A stretch of DNA of 64,000 nt from Ensifer sp. USDA 6670. GTDB taxonomy: Bacteria > Pseudomonadota > Alphaproteobacteria > Rhizobiales > Rhizobiaceae. Position numbers and translations under genes: made by a program. Below, piece after piece: positions 47,962 through 59,126 of this stretch (within the stretch, counting starts at the first letter, position 1; every line of letters begins with the position of its first letter). Where the stretch lies: contig ATWE01000018.1 of assembly GCA_000421085.1 (NCBI GenBank), positions 33,770-97,769 on the forward strand, read 5' to 3'. The notes beneath the pieces were generated by a model. It did not search any database and was not told the DNA's origin. It saw nothing but the letters and a program-made list of their open reading frames with translations.

Positions 47962-48414
47962 TCAGCGGTCGATGCGCGTCGACAGAATGATCGACGAAAG
48001 GGTCTTCTCGACACCCTCGATTTCGCCGATGCGATCGATCAACAAGTCCAGCTCGCTGATCGAAGCCGCAGCGACGACCGCGATCAGGTCGAAGCTGCCG
48101 CTGACGGAGTGCAGCATGCGGATTTCGCGAATGGCGGCAAGCTCGGGCGTGACCCGGCTCAGCGCCCGCGGTGCGATCGTGATCAGAACATGCGCTCGAA
48201 CGAGGCCCTTCTCATAGTTTTCCGAGAGGCGCACGCCATAGCCCGCGATCACCCCCTCGCGCTCCAGCCGCTCGATGCGCGCCTGCACCGTGGTGCGGGA
48301 CAGGCCGAGCCGGCGGGCGATCGTCGCCGTCGGCATGCGGGCGTTCTCGCTCAGTATGGCGAGGAGTTCGCGATCCTTGTCCGTCACATGCATATCGTCG
48401 ACCTGCATTGGCAT
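47962..48414 (-). CDS. Lrp/AsnC-family transcriptional regulator, divergent from a saccharopine-dehydrogenase-like gene
   Basis: 150 residues. Helix-turn-helix DKDRELLAILSENARMPTATIARRLGLSRTTVQARIERLEREGVI (about 12-56), then an Lrp ligand domain (ALSRVTPELAAIREIRMLHSVSGSFDLIAVV). No clear SD marks the first ATG; starts at 48408 or 48393 are possible. The divergent neighbour is the probable target, perhaps in lysine or related amino-acid turnover. The two genes are separated by 104 bases. Confidence 0.88.
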   Translation of the reverse strand: MPMQVDDMHVTDKDRELLAILSENARMPTATIARRLGLSRTTVQARIERLEREGVIAGYGVRLSENYEKGLVRAHVLITIAPRALSRVTPELAAIREIRMLHSVSGSFDLIAVVAAASISELDLLIDRIGEIEGVEKTLSSIILSTRIDR

Positions 48415-48518
48415 ATTGCCGAATATAGACCGACGATTTAGCCAGATCGACGCTTCAAATCAATATGCGGCCGCGGGACAATAGTGGGGAAAGAGGCTCA
48501 TACCCCCGGGGATATAAA

Positions 48519-49622
48519 ATGAAAGACATCGTCGTCATCGGCGCCGGAAAGATCGGCTCCACCATCGCGCGCATGCTGGCACATAGCGGCGATTACCGCG
48601 TCTGCGTTGCCGATCGCAGCGCCGAGCAGTTGCAGCAGGTCGAAAAGCACGACGCCGTCTCGACCGCCGTCGTCGACATCGCCGACAGAAAGGCCCTGGT
48701 CGCCCTGCTCTCCGGCAAATTCGCCGTGCTAAGCGCCGCGCCGTTCCATCTGACGGTCGCGATCGCCGAAGCCGCAGCCGAGGCGGAAATCCACTATCTC
48801 GACCTGACGGAAGACGTCGAATCCACCCGCCAGGTCAAGGCGATCGCGGCTGAGGCTAAGTCCGCCTTCATTCCGCAATGCGGCCTCGCACCGGGCTTCA
48901 TTTCGATCGTCGCCAACGATCTCAGCCGGCATTTCGATACGCTCGAAAGCGTGCGCATGCGCGTCGGCGCCCTGCCGCAGTACCCGTCGAACGCATTGAA
49001 CTATAATCTCACCTGGAGCACCGACGGCGTCATCAACGAATATATCGAGCCCTGCGAGGCGATCGTCGAAGGTTCGCTGATCGAAGTTCCCGCCATGGAA
49101 GAGCGCGAGGAGTTCTCGCTCGACGGCGTCACCTACGAGGCCTTCAACACCTCCGGCGGCCTCGGCACGCTTTGCGAGACGCTGAAGGGCAAGGTCCGTA
49201 CGCTCAATTACAAGACGATCCGTTATCCCGGCCATGCCGCGATCTTCAAGGCGCTCCTGAACGACCTCGGTCTGCGTCATCGCCGCGAAGTGCTGAAGGA
49301 CATCCTCGAAAACGCCCTGCCGACGACCACCCAGGACGTGGTCGTGATCTTCGTCACCGTTTCGGGCTTCCGCGAAGGCCGCCTGGTGCAGGAGACCTAC
49401 GCCAACAAGGTCTATAGCGGCGTCGTTGCAGGACGCATGCAAAGCGGCATCCAGATCACCACCGCCGGCAGCATCTGCGCCGTTCTCGACATGCTCGCGG
49501 AAGGCAAGATCCCCACCAAGGGCTTCGTCCGCCAGGAAGACATCGCGCTCGATACCTTCCTCGCCAACCGCTTCGGCCACTACTACGCCCAGAAGCACGA
49601 GACGGAACGGGCGGCGAGCTGA
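48519..49622 (+). CDS. Saccharopine dehydrogenase-like NAD(P)-dependent oxidoreductase
   Basis: 367 residues. The N-terminal Rossmann fold is KDIVVIGAGKIGSTIARMLAHSGDY with LDLTEDVESTR; the C-terminal saccharopine-dehydrogenase domain includes FIPQCGLAPGFISIVANDLS and GLGTLCETLKGKVRTLNYKTIRYPGH. In rhizobia such proteins are annotated as saccharopine or lysine dehydrogenase; the reaction is inferred from the fold. GGGGA precedes the ATG. A perfect terminator follows at 49645. Confidence 0.88.
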   Translation: MKDIVVIGAGKIGSTIARMLAHSGDYRVCVADRSAEQLQQVEKHDAVSTAVVDIADRKALVALLSGKFAVLSAAPFHLTVAIAEAAAEAEIHYLDLTEDVESTRQVKAIAAEAKSAFIPQCGLAPGFISIVANDLSRHFDTLESVRMRVGALPQYPSNALNYNLTWSTDGVINEYIEPCEAIVEGSLIEVPAMEEREEFSLDGVTYEAFNTSGGLGTLCETLKGKVRTLNYKTIRYPGHAAIFKALLNDLGLRHRREVLKDILENALPTTTQDVVVIFVTVSGFREGRLVQETYANKVYSGVVAGRMQSGIQITTAGSICAVLDMLAEGKIPTKGFVRQEDIALDTFLANRFGHYYAQKHETERAAS

Positions 49623-49644
49623 GCCCGAGTTCAGTTGTTTATCG

Positions 49645-49673
49645 AAATGCCCGGACCTGGTCCGGGCATTTTT
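49645..49673 (+). terminator. Rho-independent terminator after the saccharopine-dehydrogenase-like gene
   Basis: AAATGCCCGGA-CCTGG-TCCGGGCATTT, an 11-pair stem ending in a T run, 23 bases after the stop. Confidence 0.85.
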
Positions 49674-49690
49674 CATTTCTGCTTGAAGCG

Positions 49691-49856
49691 CCCCCTCATC
49701 CGCCTGGCGGCACCTCCTCCCCGCAAGCGGGGCGGAGGGGACTCGCGGCGCCGTCCCATCGAAGCGAGCAGCGGCCAGCGGGGTAAGGCTGGGAGTTCGC
49801 GGCTTGCCCCTTCTCCCCGCCTGCGGGGAGAAGGTCGCGGCAGCGGGATGAGGGGG
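49691..49856. repeat. RIME-type element with terminal inverted repeats
   Basis: 166 bases bounded by perfect inverted ends CCCCCTCATC and GATGAGGGGG. Inside are two palindromes, near 49708-49733 (CCTCCCCGC-AA-GCGGGGCGG) and 49809-49834 (CCTTCTCCCCGC-CT-GCGGGGAGAAGG). It fills the gap between convergent genes and has no coding frame I would defend. Confidence 0.8.
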
Positions 49857-49911
49857 CGGCAACGGACGGAGAGAGGGATATTCAGCTCAAACAGACCGTT
49901 GTCCGCAGACG

Positions 49912-49935
49912 AAAAACCCCGCTCGAGGCGGGGTT
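49912..49935 (-). terminator. Rho-independent terminator of the atp operon
   Basis: On the minus strand, AACCCCGC-CTCGA-GCGGGGTT followed by TTT, 33 bases after the atpC stop. Confidence 0.85.
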
Positions 49936-49968
49936 CGATAGGCATTATCCCTTATCGGGATGTCCCTT

Positions 49969-50373
49969 TCAGGCCGGGATCACGATCTCCCCGAGCTTCG
50001 TAAGTTCGGCGATGAATTGCTCAAGACGCGTCTTCTTCTCGTCGCCGGCGCCTTCGAGTTCGGCGCGCGCCGCTTCGATGCGGTTTTCGAGAACCGTGCT
50101 GTCCAGTTCGTCGACGTGGACGGCCGATTCTGCCAAAAGCGTGCAGCCGGAAGGCAGGATGTCGGCAAAGCCGCCGAAGACGGCGTAACGTTCGGTCTTG
50201 CCAGCGGCGGTCTTGACCGCGACGACGCCCGGCTTGACGGTCGTCATGGTCGGCGCGTGATTGGCCATCACGGTCATCTCGCCCTCGGTCGCCGGAATGA
50301 CGACTTCGGTCACCTTCTCCGAGACAAGCAGACGCTCGGGGGAAACAAGCTCAAAATTGAAACTTTCGGCCAT
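49969..50373 (-). CDS. atpC: F1 ATP synthase epsilon subunit
   Basis: 134 residues from MAESFNFELVSPERLLVS, the usual rhizobial start; an ATG two codons upstream (50379) is also possible. The beta-sandwich part (EVVIPATEGEMTVMANHAPTMTTVKPGVV, VFGGFADILPSGCTLLAESAVHVDEL) is clear; the C-terminal helical hairpin is short, as in many alphaproteobacteria. Last gene of atpHAGDC; the gap to atpD (50380-50497) is about 118 bases. Confidence 0.95.
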   Translation of the reverse strand: MAESFNFELVSPERLLVSEKVTEVVIPATEGEMTVMANHAPTMTTVKPGVVAVKTAAGKTERYAVFGGFADILPSGCTLLAESAVHVDELDSTVLENRIEAARAELEGAGDEKKTRLEQFIAELTKLGEIVIPA

Positions 50374-50497
50374 GACCATTCACTTCTGGTGAGCGCGCCG
50401 CTGGTCGGCGGGCTGTGCACGTTCTCCGCCATCATTTGTCACGGCGGGATGAAAGCCGTGGCGCGAGAGAAGTCCGCGCCACGGTTCCTGATGCAGA

Positions 50498-52036
<1,539 letters not shown>

Positions 52037-52918
52037 TTAGAGCGCTTCCGCGCCAGAGATGATTTCAATGAGTTCCTTGGTGATCTGCGCCTGCCGCTGA
52101 CGGTTGTAGCTGAGCGTCAGCTTGTCGATCATCTCACCCGCATTGCGCGTCGCATTGTCCATGGCACTCATCTTCGCGCCCATTTCACCCGCGACGTTCT
52201 CGAGCAAGGCCCGGAATATCTGCACGGATATGTTGCGCGGAATGAGATCGCTCAGGATCGCTCCGGCTTCCGGCTCGTATTCGTAGATCGCCGATGCGCC
52301 TTCGCCTTCGGCGGCCACTTCGCCAGCCGATGCCGGGATAAGCTGCTGCGCTGTCGGGATCTGGGAAATGACCGACTTGAACTCGGAATAGAACAGGGTG
52401 CAGATGTCGAACTCGCCGTTGTCGAAGAGCTCGATGACCTTGTGGCCGATCCGGTCCGCGTTCTCGAAACCGATCTTCTTGACTTCGCGCAGGTCGACTC
52501 GGTCGATGATCAGCGACGCGAAGTCGCGCCGAAGCATATCGAAGCCCTTCTTCCCGACGCAGATAATCTTGACCGTCTTGCCCTGGGCCAGAAGCTTGCG
52601 CACATGGTCGCGGGCAAAGCGCGCGATCTGCGAATTGAAGCCGCCGCAAAGGCCGCGCTCGGCCGTGCACACGATCACCAGATGCGTATCGTCCCTGCCG
52701 GTCCCCGTCATCAGGCGCGGCGCGCTGTCGTCCGCGCCGACCGCCTGGGCGATATTGGCGAGAACGGCAGCCATGCGCTGCGAATAGGGCCGGGCGGCCT
52801 CGGCCGCCTCCTGCGCACGCCGAAGCTTCGCCGCGGCGACCATCTTCATCGCCTTGGTGATCTTCTGCGTCGCCTTGACGGAGGCGATCCGGTTCTTCAG
52901 ATCCTTAAGTGAAGGCAT
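52037..52918 (-). CDS. atpG: F1 ATP synthase gamma subunit (rotor shaft)
   Basis: 293 residues. It starts [35 protein letters not shown], and ends [41 protein letters not shown]; both ends form the coiled-coil shaft and are typical of the family. It couples proton-driven c-ring rotation to the beta subunits. Confidence 0.97.
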   Translation of the reverse strand: MPSLKDLKNRIASVKATQKITKAMKMVAAAKLRRAQEAAEAARPYSQRMAAVLANIAQAVGADDSAPRLMTGTGRDDTHLVIVCTAERGLCGGFNSQIARFARDHVRKLLAQGKTVKIICVGKKGFDMLRRDFASLIIDRVDLREVKKIGFENADRIGHKVIELFDNGEFDICTLFYSEFKSVISQIPTAQQLIPASAGEVAAEGEGASAIYEYEPEAGAILSDLIPRNISVQIFRALLENVAGEMGAKMSAMDNATRNAGEMIDKLTLSYNRQRQAQITKELIEIISGAEAL

Positions 52919-52945
52919 CCGTTGTCCGTCCTAGTTGAGGTCCGC

Positions 52946-54475
52946 TCAGGCGAAAGACTTGGCGAAGCTGTCGATTGCGCCCTTCAGCTTGGCCTTGGTG
53001 TCGTCCGAGATAGCCTTTTCCGTACGGATGGTATCCAGAACGGCCTTGCCTTCCGAACGCAGGTAGGAAAGGAGACCGTGCTCGAACTTGCCGACGTCGC
53101 TGACCGGCAGCTTGTCGAGATAGCCGTTGACGCCGGCGAAGATGACCGCGACCTGCTCTTCCGTCTTCAGCGGCGAGAACTGCGGCTGCTTCAGGAGTTC
53201 GGTCAGGCGGGCACCGCGGTTGAGCAGACGCTGCGTCGCGGCATCGAGGTCCGAGCCGAACTGTGCGAAGGCCGCCATTTCGCGGTACTGGGCGAGCTCG
53301 CCCTTGATCGAGCCGGCGACCTGCTTCATCGCCTTGATCTGGGCGGATGAGCCGACGCGCGAAACCGACAGACCGACATTAACGGCCGGACGGATACCCT
53401 GGTAGAACAGGTCGGTTTCGAGGAAGATCTGGCCGTCGGTGATCGAGATCACGTTGGTCGGAATGAACGCGGACACGTCGTTGCCCTGCGTCTCGATAAC
53501 CGGCAGAGCCGTCAGCGAGCCGGCGCCACGCTCGTCGGAGAGCTTGGCGGCGCGTTCCAGGAGGCGCGAGTGCAGGTAGAAGACGTCGCCCGGATAGGCT
53601 TCACGGCCCGGCGGGCGGCGCAGCAGCAGCGACATCTGACGGTAGGCGACGGCCTGCTTGGAAAGGTCGTCATAGCCGATCAGGGCGTGCTTGCCGTTGT
53701 CACGGAAATATTCGCCCATAGCGCAGCCGGCGAAGGGAGCCAGATACTGCATCGGCGCCGGGTCGGAAGCGGTGGCAGCGACGATGATCGAGTACTGCAG
53801 GGCGCCGCGCTCTTCGAGCACCTTGACGAACTGGGCAACCGTCGAGCGCTTCTGGCCGATAGCGACATAGACGCAATAGAGCTTATCCCCTTCCGGGCCA
53901 TTGTCGTGAATGGCTTTCTGGTTGAGGATCGTATCGAGAATGATCGCGGTCTTGCCGGTCTGGCGGTCGCCGATGACGAGCTCGCGCTGGCCGCGGCCGA
54001 CCGGGATGAGGGCGTCGATAGCCTTGAGACCGGTCGACATCGGCTCATGGACCGACTTGCGCGGAATGATGCCGGGCGCCTTGACGTCGACGCGGGCGCG
54101 CTGCTTGGCATTGATCGGGCCCTTGCCGTCGATCGGATTGCCGAGCGCGTCCACGACGCGGCCGAGCAGCTCCGGACCTACGGGAACGTCCACGATGGCG
54201 CCGGTCCGCTTGACCGTGTCGCCTTCCTTGATGTCCCGGTCCGAGCCGAAGATAACCACGCCGACATTGTCGGCTTCGAGGTTCAGCGCCATGCCGCGAA
54301 TTCCGCCCGGGAATTCGACCATCTCGCCTGCCTGGACGTTGTCGAGGCCGTAGACGCGGGCAATACCGTCACCGACGGAAAGCACCTGGCCGACTTCGGA
54401 AACCTCCGCTTCCTGGCCGAAATTTTTGATCTGATCTTTAAGAATTGCGGAAATTTCCGCGGCGCGGATATCCAT
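52946..54475 (-). CDS. atpA: F1 ATP synthase alpha subunit
   Basis: 509 residues, normal length. Walker [10 protein letters not shown] (about 169-177), [44 protein letters not shown] and [22 protein letters not shown] are highly conserved. The alpha subunit alternates with beta in the F1 hexamer. Its start overlaps the atpH stop by one base (54475). Confidence 0.97.
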   Translation of the reverse strand: MDIRAAEISAILKDQIKNFGQEAEVSEVGQVLSVGDGIARVYGLDNVQAGEMVEFPGGIRGMALNLEADNVGVVIFGSDRDIKEGDTVKRTGAIVDVPVGPELLGRVVDALGNPIDGKGPINAKQRARVDVKAPGIIPRKSVHEPMSTGLKAIDALIPVGRGQRELVIGDRQTGKTAIILDTILNQKAIHDNGPEGDKLYCVYVAIGQKRSTVAQFVKVLEERGALQYSIIVAATASDPAPMQYLAPFAGCAMGEYFRDNGKHALIGYDDLSKQAVAYRQMSLLLRRPPGREAYPGDVFYLHSRLLERAAKLSDERGAGSLTALPVIETQGNDVSAFIPTNVISITDGQIFLETDLFYQGIRPAVNVGLSVSRVGSSAQIKAMKQVAGSIKGELAQYREMAAFAQFGSDLDAATQRLLNRGARLTELLKQPQFSPLKTEEQVAVIFAGVNGYLDKLPVSDVGKFEHGLLSYLRSEGKAVLDTIRTEKAISDDTKAKLKGAIDSFAKSFA

Positions 54476-55041
54476 CAGCCGACCTCTTTCAGTGCAAGCT
54501 TAAGGGTAGAGAGTTTGGTGCGAAGGGAGGTGTCAATCTGGCGGGACCCGACCTTGACGATCAGACCTCCAAGAATAGACGGGTCGACGGTGACGTTTAC
54601 CGCCACGTCTTTGCCGGTGACGCCTTTCAGCGCCGCCTTCAATTCGATTTCCTGCGCCAGCGTCAGCGCATGTGCCGACGTGACGTCGGCGGTGATTTCG
54701 CCCTTGTGGCGGGCAGCGAGCAGACGGAACGCCTTGATGATGCCCGGCAGCACGAAGAGGCGGCGATTGCGCGCGACGACCTTCAGGAAGTTGCCGACCA
54801 ACCCGGAGAAGCCGAACTTCTCGACGAGGGCGGAAATCGCCTTGAACTGGTCGTCGGCGGAAAAGACCGGGCTTACGATCAGCCGCTTCAGATCGTCGCT
54901 GCCGTCGATCAACGCCTGGATGCGCGTCAGATCGGCACCGACCGCTTCGATCGATCCGGCATCAAGGGCAAGCTCGAAAAGCGAGGAGGCATATCTTTCT
55001 GCAACACCGGAAATGAGCTGGGATGTGTCTGCCACGGGCAC
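54475..55041 (-). CDS. atpH: F1 ATP synthase delta subunit
   Basis: 188 residues from a GTG start with GAGAGAAG just upstream (a second GTG is two codons in). [29 protein letters not shown] and [48 protein letters not shown] match the OSCP/delta family. It links F1 to the peripheral stalk. It is the first gene of atpHAGDC; the F0 genes are elsewhere, as usual in alphaproteobacteria. The gap 55042-55279 shows no gene and should contain the promoter. Confidence 0.95.
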   Translation of the reverse strand: MPVADTSQLISGVAERYASSLFELALDAGSIEAVGADLTRIQALIDGSDDLKRLIVSPVFSADDQFKAISALVEKFGFSGLVGNFLKVVARNRRLFVLPGIIKAFRLLAARHKGEITADVTSAHALTLAQEIELKAALKGVTGKDVAVNVTVDPSILGGLIVKVGSRQIDTSLRTKLSTLKLALKEVG

Positions 55042-55279
55042 AAGCTTCTCTCAAAATCATCCAGGAATGTCAGGACCGGCGAACCGTCGATCTAACATCT
55101 TGAATTTGCTGCAATAACTCGCAGGATATCGAGGCCGGTCGACCCACTTCCCCCGCAGTTCGCGGTTCGTCTAGCATAGGATGTTTGGACTCGCAACACG
55201 CCAACGGCAGGAATGCGGCATTACCCGGCCGGTTCGGCCGAATTTTGCCGTAAATAGTGTCGCAGGCCCTTGTCGGCGA

Positions 55280-55666
55280 TCAGATCAGCCCGAAAACATA
55301 GGCAAGCGGCAGGATCGCGAGTGCCGCCTGGATCAGGAGCGCGAGCCAGTTGAAGAGGGTCGCGCCGTTGTCGCTCATGATCGACAGGATGCGACCGAAC
55401 GCCGCGAGCGCGAAAGCCGCGCCGACGGCGAGATAGACCATCGGCTGGGCAAGCAGGATGGCGCCGAGGCCCAGGCCCAGATGCATGCCGCCCATGGTGG
55501 AGCGGGCCTCCGCCAGTCCTCCCCGCCGCCCCTCGGCGATGCCGATCCCGGCGGCACGAAAGGTCAGGCGCGGCGCAAAGAGCATGACGAGCCCGATCAG
55601 CGCCGCGAGCGCGGCGGCACAAAAGGCCAGCAGCTCTCCGGTTTCCGTCGGTATGTAGAACTCCAT
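55280..55666 (-). CDS. Small membrane protein, DUF4345-like
   Basis: 128 residues with about four hydrophobic helices (LLAFCAAALAALIGLVMLFAP, GMHLGLGLGAILLAQPM, VYLAVGAAFALAAFGRILSI, LALLIQAALAILPLAYVFGLI). The arrangement (EARSTMGGMHLGLG... AAFGRILS) is like DUF4345 proteins. Function unknown. It lies between priA and the atp operon on the same strand but is separated from both. Confidence 0.75.
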   Translation of the reverse strand: MEFYIPTETGELLAFCAAALAALIGLVMLFAPRLTFRAAGIGIAEGRRGGLAEARSTMGGMHLGLGLGAILLAQPMVYLAVGAAFALAAFGRILSIMSDNGATLFNWLALLIQAALAILPLAYVFGLI

Positions 55667-55787
55667 CTGCGTCCCCGCCCGTTGCTGTGGACCCTCCGCC
55701 TCGCGCCGAGCCGACGCAGTGCGTGGAAAAGGTCTAGCCTATGTCCTTCCGGATGTGAATCGGTCGAAGGACGAAGATCGATAGTGA

Positions 55788-57992
55788 TCACAAAAAACTC
55801 TGCGGATCGATGTCGAGCTGGACGCTGATCGATCCGCGCTCCTTGGGGCCGGCGGCGATCATCGCCCGGAGGAAGGACTGCATGTCGCTGTTGCGCCGCC
55901 CGTGGACGAGAAGCCGGAAGCGATGCCGGCCGCGGATGAGCGCGAGCGGCGCTTCCGCCGGTCCGAGGATCGCGATGCCGTCGACGCGCGGCGCGGCGTT
56001 GCGCAGTCCGCGGGCGTGGCCCTCGGCATCGCCACGCGTATCGGCCGATACGATGATCGAGGCGAGCCGGCCGAAAGGGGGCAGCACCGCCCTTTCCCGC
56101 TCATGGATCTCGCGTTCGTAGAAAGCGTCGGAATCGCCGGACACGATCGCCTGCATGACCGGATGCTGCGGCTGATAGGTCTGCAGAAGGCCGAGGCTCT
56201 TGAGGCCAGTTCGGCCGGCACGCCCCGTCACCTGGGAAAGGAGCTGGAACGTCCGTTCCGCAGCGCGCGGGTCGCCATTGGCGAGCCCCAGATCCGCATC
56301 GACGATGCCGACCAGCGTCATGTTCGGGAAGTTGTGGCCCTTGGCGACGAGTTGCGTGCCGATGACAATGTCCGCCTCCCCGCGGGCAATCGCCTCGAGC
56401 TCCAGCCGCAGCCGCTTGACCCCCATCAGGTCGGAGGAGAGCACGATGGTGCGCGCGTCGGGGAAATGCCGCTCGACCTCTTCGGCGATGCGCTCGACCC
56501 CAGGGCCGCAGGCAACGAGATGATCGAACGTGCCGCATTCCGGGCAGGCTTCCGGCGTCCTCTCCGAATAGCCGCAATGATGGCACTGGATCTGGCCGCG
56601 GAAGCGGTGCTCGACCAGCCAGCTCGAGCAGTCCGGGCACTGGAAGCGGTGGCCGCAGACGCGGCAGAGCGTCAGCGGTGCGTAGCCGCGCCGGTTCAGG
56701 AACAGGAGCGCCTGCTCGCGCCGGCCGATCGTCTTGCCGATCTGGTTCACGAGCACCGGCGAGAGAAAGCCGCCGCGTTCCGGCGGATGGCGGCGCATGT
56801 CGACTATGCCGAGATCGGGGAGCGCCGCGTCGCCGAAGCGGGTGGGAAGATGGATCGGCCGGTAACGCCCCACCTCGCCGTTCACCCGGCTCTCGACCGA
56901 AGGCGTGGCGGAGACGAGCACGACCGGAAAGTTGCCGATCCGCCCGCGCACCACGGCCATATCGCGCGCATTATAGAAGACACGATCCTCCTGCTTGTAG
57001 GCGGGGTCGTGCTCCTCGTCGACGACGATGAGGCCGAGATCCTCGAAGGGAAGGAACAGCGCCGAGCGGGCGCCGGCGACGACGCGCACCTGGCCCGTCG
57101 TCACCTGCCGCCAGACCTTTTCCCGCATGCGCGGCGCCAGATCGGAATGCCACTCCGCGGGCTTCGCGCCGAAGCGGTCCTGGAAGCGTTCGAGGAAGCT
57201 TGCGGTCAGCGCGATCTCCGGCAGCAGGATCAGGACCTGCTTGCCGGCGCGCACCGTCGCCGCTATCGCCTCGAAATAGACCTCCGTCTTGCCGGAACCG
57301 GTGATGCCGTCGATCAGCGACACCGAGAATTTCCGCTCCTCGACGGCCGCCAGGAGATCCGCAGCCGCCTGCTTCTGCGGGCCTTCGAGGCGCGGCGCAG
57401 CAAAAGCGGGATCCGGCGCGGCGACGACGGGCGGCGGCGCCATGAAGACGGTTTCGAACACGCCCTGCGACGTCAGGCCGTCGATGACGCTGGACGAGAC
57501 CCCCGCGGCATGGGCAAGCCCCGAGCGGGTCCAGGAAAGCCCGTCGCTCGCCGTGGCGAGAACGCGCTCGCGCGCCGCGGTCATCCGTTCCGGCCGCATC
57601 TCGGTCAGGCGCAGCGCTTCCACCATCGGCTCCGGATCGAACGCGGTCGGCGCCCGGAGCGCCATCCGGGCGACGAGGCCCGGCGGCGTCAGCGTGTAGG
57701 CAGCCACCCAATCGAGAAAGGCGCGCATGTCCGGGCCGAGCGGCGGGCAGTCGAAGACCTTCTCGATCTGCTTCAGCTTCTTCGGATCGACGCCGCCATC
57801 TTCTTCGCCGTCCCAGACGACGCCGACGACGAAACGGGGGCCGAGCGGCACCTGCACGATCGACCCCGGCTCGACTGCCATGCCGTCGGGCACCGCGTAG
57901 GAATAGGCCCTCGGCGCCGGCATGGGCACCAGGACGGGCACCACCCGGCGGTCGAGTACGGGGCCGAATAAATCGGTTGAATCAAGAGTCAT
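55788..57992 (-). CDS. priA: Primosomal replication helicase PriA
   Basis: 734 residues. PriA restarts stalled replication forks and is a 3'-5' DNA helicase. Walker A is GITGSGKTEVY, the DEAH-type motif is VVDEEHDPAYKQED, and the zinc-binding cysteines are in LCRVCGHRFQCPDCSSWLVEHR and CHHCGYSERTPEACPECG. ATGDP-like helicase motifs end with GTQLVAKGHNFPNMTLVGIVDAD and QVTGRAGR. The gene order with atpH and transaldolase is usual for rhizobia. Confidence 0.96.
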   Translation of the reverse strand: MTLDSTDLFGPVLDRRVVPVLVPMPAPRAYSYAVPDGMAVEPGSIVQVPLGPRFVVGVVWDGEEDGGVDPKKLKQIEKVFDCPPLGPDMRAFLDWVAAYTLTPPGLVARMALRAPTAFDPEPMVEALRLTEMRPERMTAARERVLATASDGLSWTRSGLAHAAGVSSSVIDGLTSQGVFETVFMAPPPVVAAPDPAFAAPRLEGPQKQAAADLLAAVEERKFSVSLIDGITGSGKTEVYFEAIAATVRAGKQVLILLPEIALTASFLERFQDRFGAKPAEWHSDLAPRMREKVWRQVTTGQVRVVAGARSALFLPFEDLGLIVVDEEHDPAYKQEDRVFYNARDMAVVRGRIGNFPVVLVSATPSVESRVNGEVGRYRPIHLPTRFGDAALPDLGIVDMRRHPPERGGFLSPVLVNQIGKTIGRREQALLFLNRRGYAPLTLCRVCGHRFQCPDCSSWLVEHRFRGQIQCHHCGYSERTPEACPECGTFDHLVACGPGVERIAEEVERHFPDARTIVLSSDLMGVKRLRLELEAIARGEADIVIGTQLVAKGHNFPNMTLVGIVDADLGLANGDPRAAERTFQLLSQVTGRAGRTGLKSLGLLQTYQPQHPVMQAIVSGDSDAFYEREIHERERAVLPPFGRLASIIVSADTRGDAEGHARGLRNAAPRVDGIAILGPAEAPLALIRGRHRFRLLVHGRRNSDMQSFLRAMIAAGPKERGSISVQLDIDPQSFL

Positions 57993-58166
57993 TTTGCCGT
58001 GACCTTGCCACCGCTTTCAGTTAAAGAAAACTCGCAGCGAACCGCTGCCTTGCAGAAAGCAGGGTTTGTCACGGTTCCAACCGAGTTTCAACGCGCGCGA
58101 TATCCGCCATGAATTTCCTGATGCGGAGATGCGCCCGAAACGGCTGAGTGCCAAAGGAAGACTCCG

Positions 58167-58820
58167 ATGAAATTTTTCGTTGATACCGCCGATGTGAAGG
58201 ACATCCGGGAACTGAACGATCTCGGCCTGCTCGACGGCGTCACCACCAATCCGTCATTGATCCTGAAGGCCGGCCGCGACATCGTCGAGGTTACCAAGGA
58301 AATCTGCTCGATCGTCGAGGGACCCGTTTCGGCCGAAGTGACCGCGACCGAATACAGCGCGATGATGAAGGAAGCGGCCGCACTTTCGAAGATCGCCGAC
58401 AACATCTGCATCAAGCTGCCGCTGACGCTCGACGGCCTCAAGGCCTGCAAGGCTCTGACTTCGGACGGTCACCAGACCAACGTGACGCTGTGCTTCTCGG
58501 CAAACCAGGCGCTGCTCGCCGCCAAGGCCGGCGCGACCTTCGTCTCGCCCTTCATCGGCCGCCTCGACGACATCGCCTTCGACGGCATGGACCTGATCCG
58601 CGAGATCCGCCAGATATTCGACAATTACGGCTACGAGACGGAGATCCTCGCAGCCTCGGTACGCACGGTCAACCACGTCAAGGAAGCCGCCCTCATCGGC
58701 GCCGACGTCGTCACCGCGCCGCCGGCAACGCTGAAGGCGCTGGTCAAGCACCCGCTGACCGACAAGGGCCTCGAAATGTTTCTCGCCGATTGGGCCAAGA
58801 CCGGCCAGAAGATCGCCTGA
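58167..58820 (+). CDS. tal: Transaldolase / fructose-6-phosphate aldolase-like protein
   Basis: 217 residues, the short (subfamily 3B, MipB/TalC-like) form. [32 protein letters not shown] is the family N-terminus, and the Schiff-base lysine is Lys83 in [25 protein letters not shown] and [23 protein letters not shown] follow. Whether it acts as transaldolase or aldolase cannot be told from sequence. AGGAAG precedes the ATG. A long palindromic spacer and a terminator follow. Confidence 0.93.
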   Translation: MKFFVDTADVKDIRELNDLGLLDGVTTNPSLILKAGRDIVEVTKEICSIVEGPVSAEVTATEYSAMMKEAAALSKIADNICIKLPLTLDGLKACKALTSDGHQTNVTLCFSANQALLAAKAGATFVSPFIGRLDDIAFDGMDLIREIRQIFDNYGYETEILAASVRTVNHVKEAALIGADVVTAPPATLKALVKHPLTDKGLEMFLADWAKTGQKIA

Positions 58821-58826
58821 TCCTAC

Positions 58827-58919
58827 TGCATGTTTCCTTTGATCGTAGCCGATCAAAGGACAAAAACATGCAGCAGATCAAAGTGCTACAGTGACCTTAG
58901 CGCGTCTGATAAGACGCGC
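58827..58919. repeat. Dispersed rhizobial palindromic repeat after transaldolase
   Basis: First part: TGCATGTTT / AAACATGCA (58827-58835, 58864-58872) enclose CTTTGATCG / CGATCAAAG (58837-58845, 58850-58858), one long cruciform. Second part: GCGCGTCT-GATA-AGACGCGC (58900-58919). I recall this combination as a common spacer sequence in Sinorhizobium genomes; no search was done. Confidence 0.7.
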
Positions 58920-58944
58920 GGCGCTGCAGGGCATCGAGTTGGAC

Positions 58945-58972
58945 AAGGCCTCGCAGCGATGCGGGGCCTTTT
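58945..58972 (+). terminator. Terminator-like stem after the transaldolase spacer
   Basis: AAGGCC-TCGCA-GCGA-TGCGG-GGCCTT followed by TT; one mismatch in the stem. Confidence 0.65.
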
Positions 58973-59012
58973 CATTTCGCCCGCTTGCCTGCTGTAACGG
59001 TCGCTCACCCCA

Positions 59013-59054
59013 GAGCGTCTCAGTGTTTCATCGAAACGAAACGGTGAGACGCTC
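59013..59054. repeat. Palindrome GAGCGTCTCA / TGAGACGCTC in the spacer before the ATPase gene
   Basis: Perfect ten-base inverted arms with a second inner pair GTTTC/GAAAC. It completes the 58821-59126 spacer, which is otherwise without genes. Confidence 0.65.
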
Positions 59055-59126
59055 GGACGAATAGCGGCTGTCATGAATCGCCTTCGCCCCGCCTGCGGGT
59101 GACCAGCGGGCCAGATGAGCGACTGT

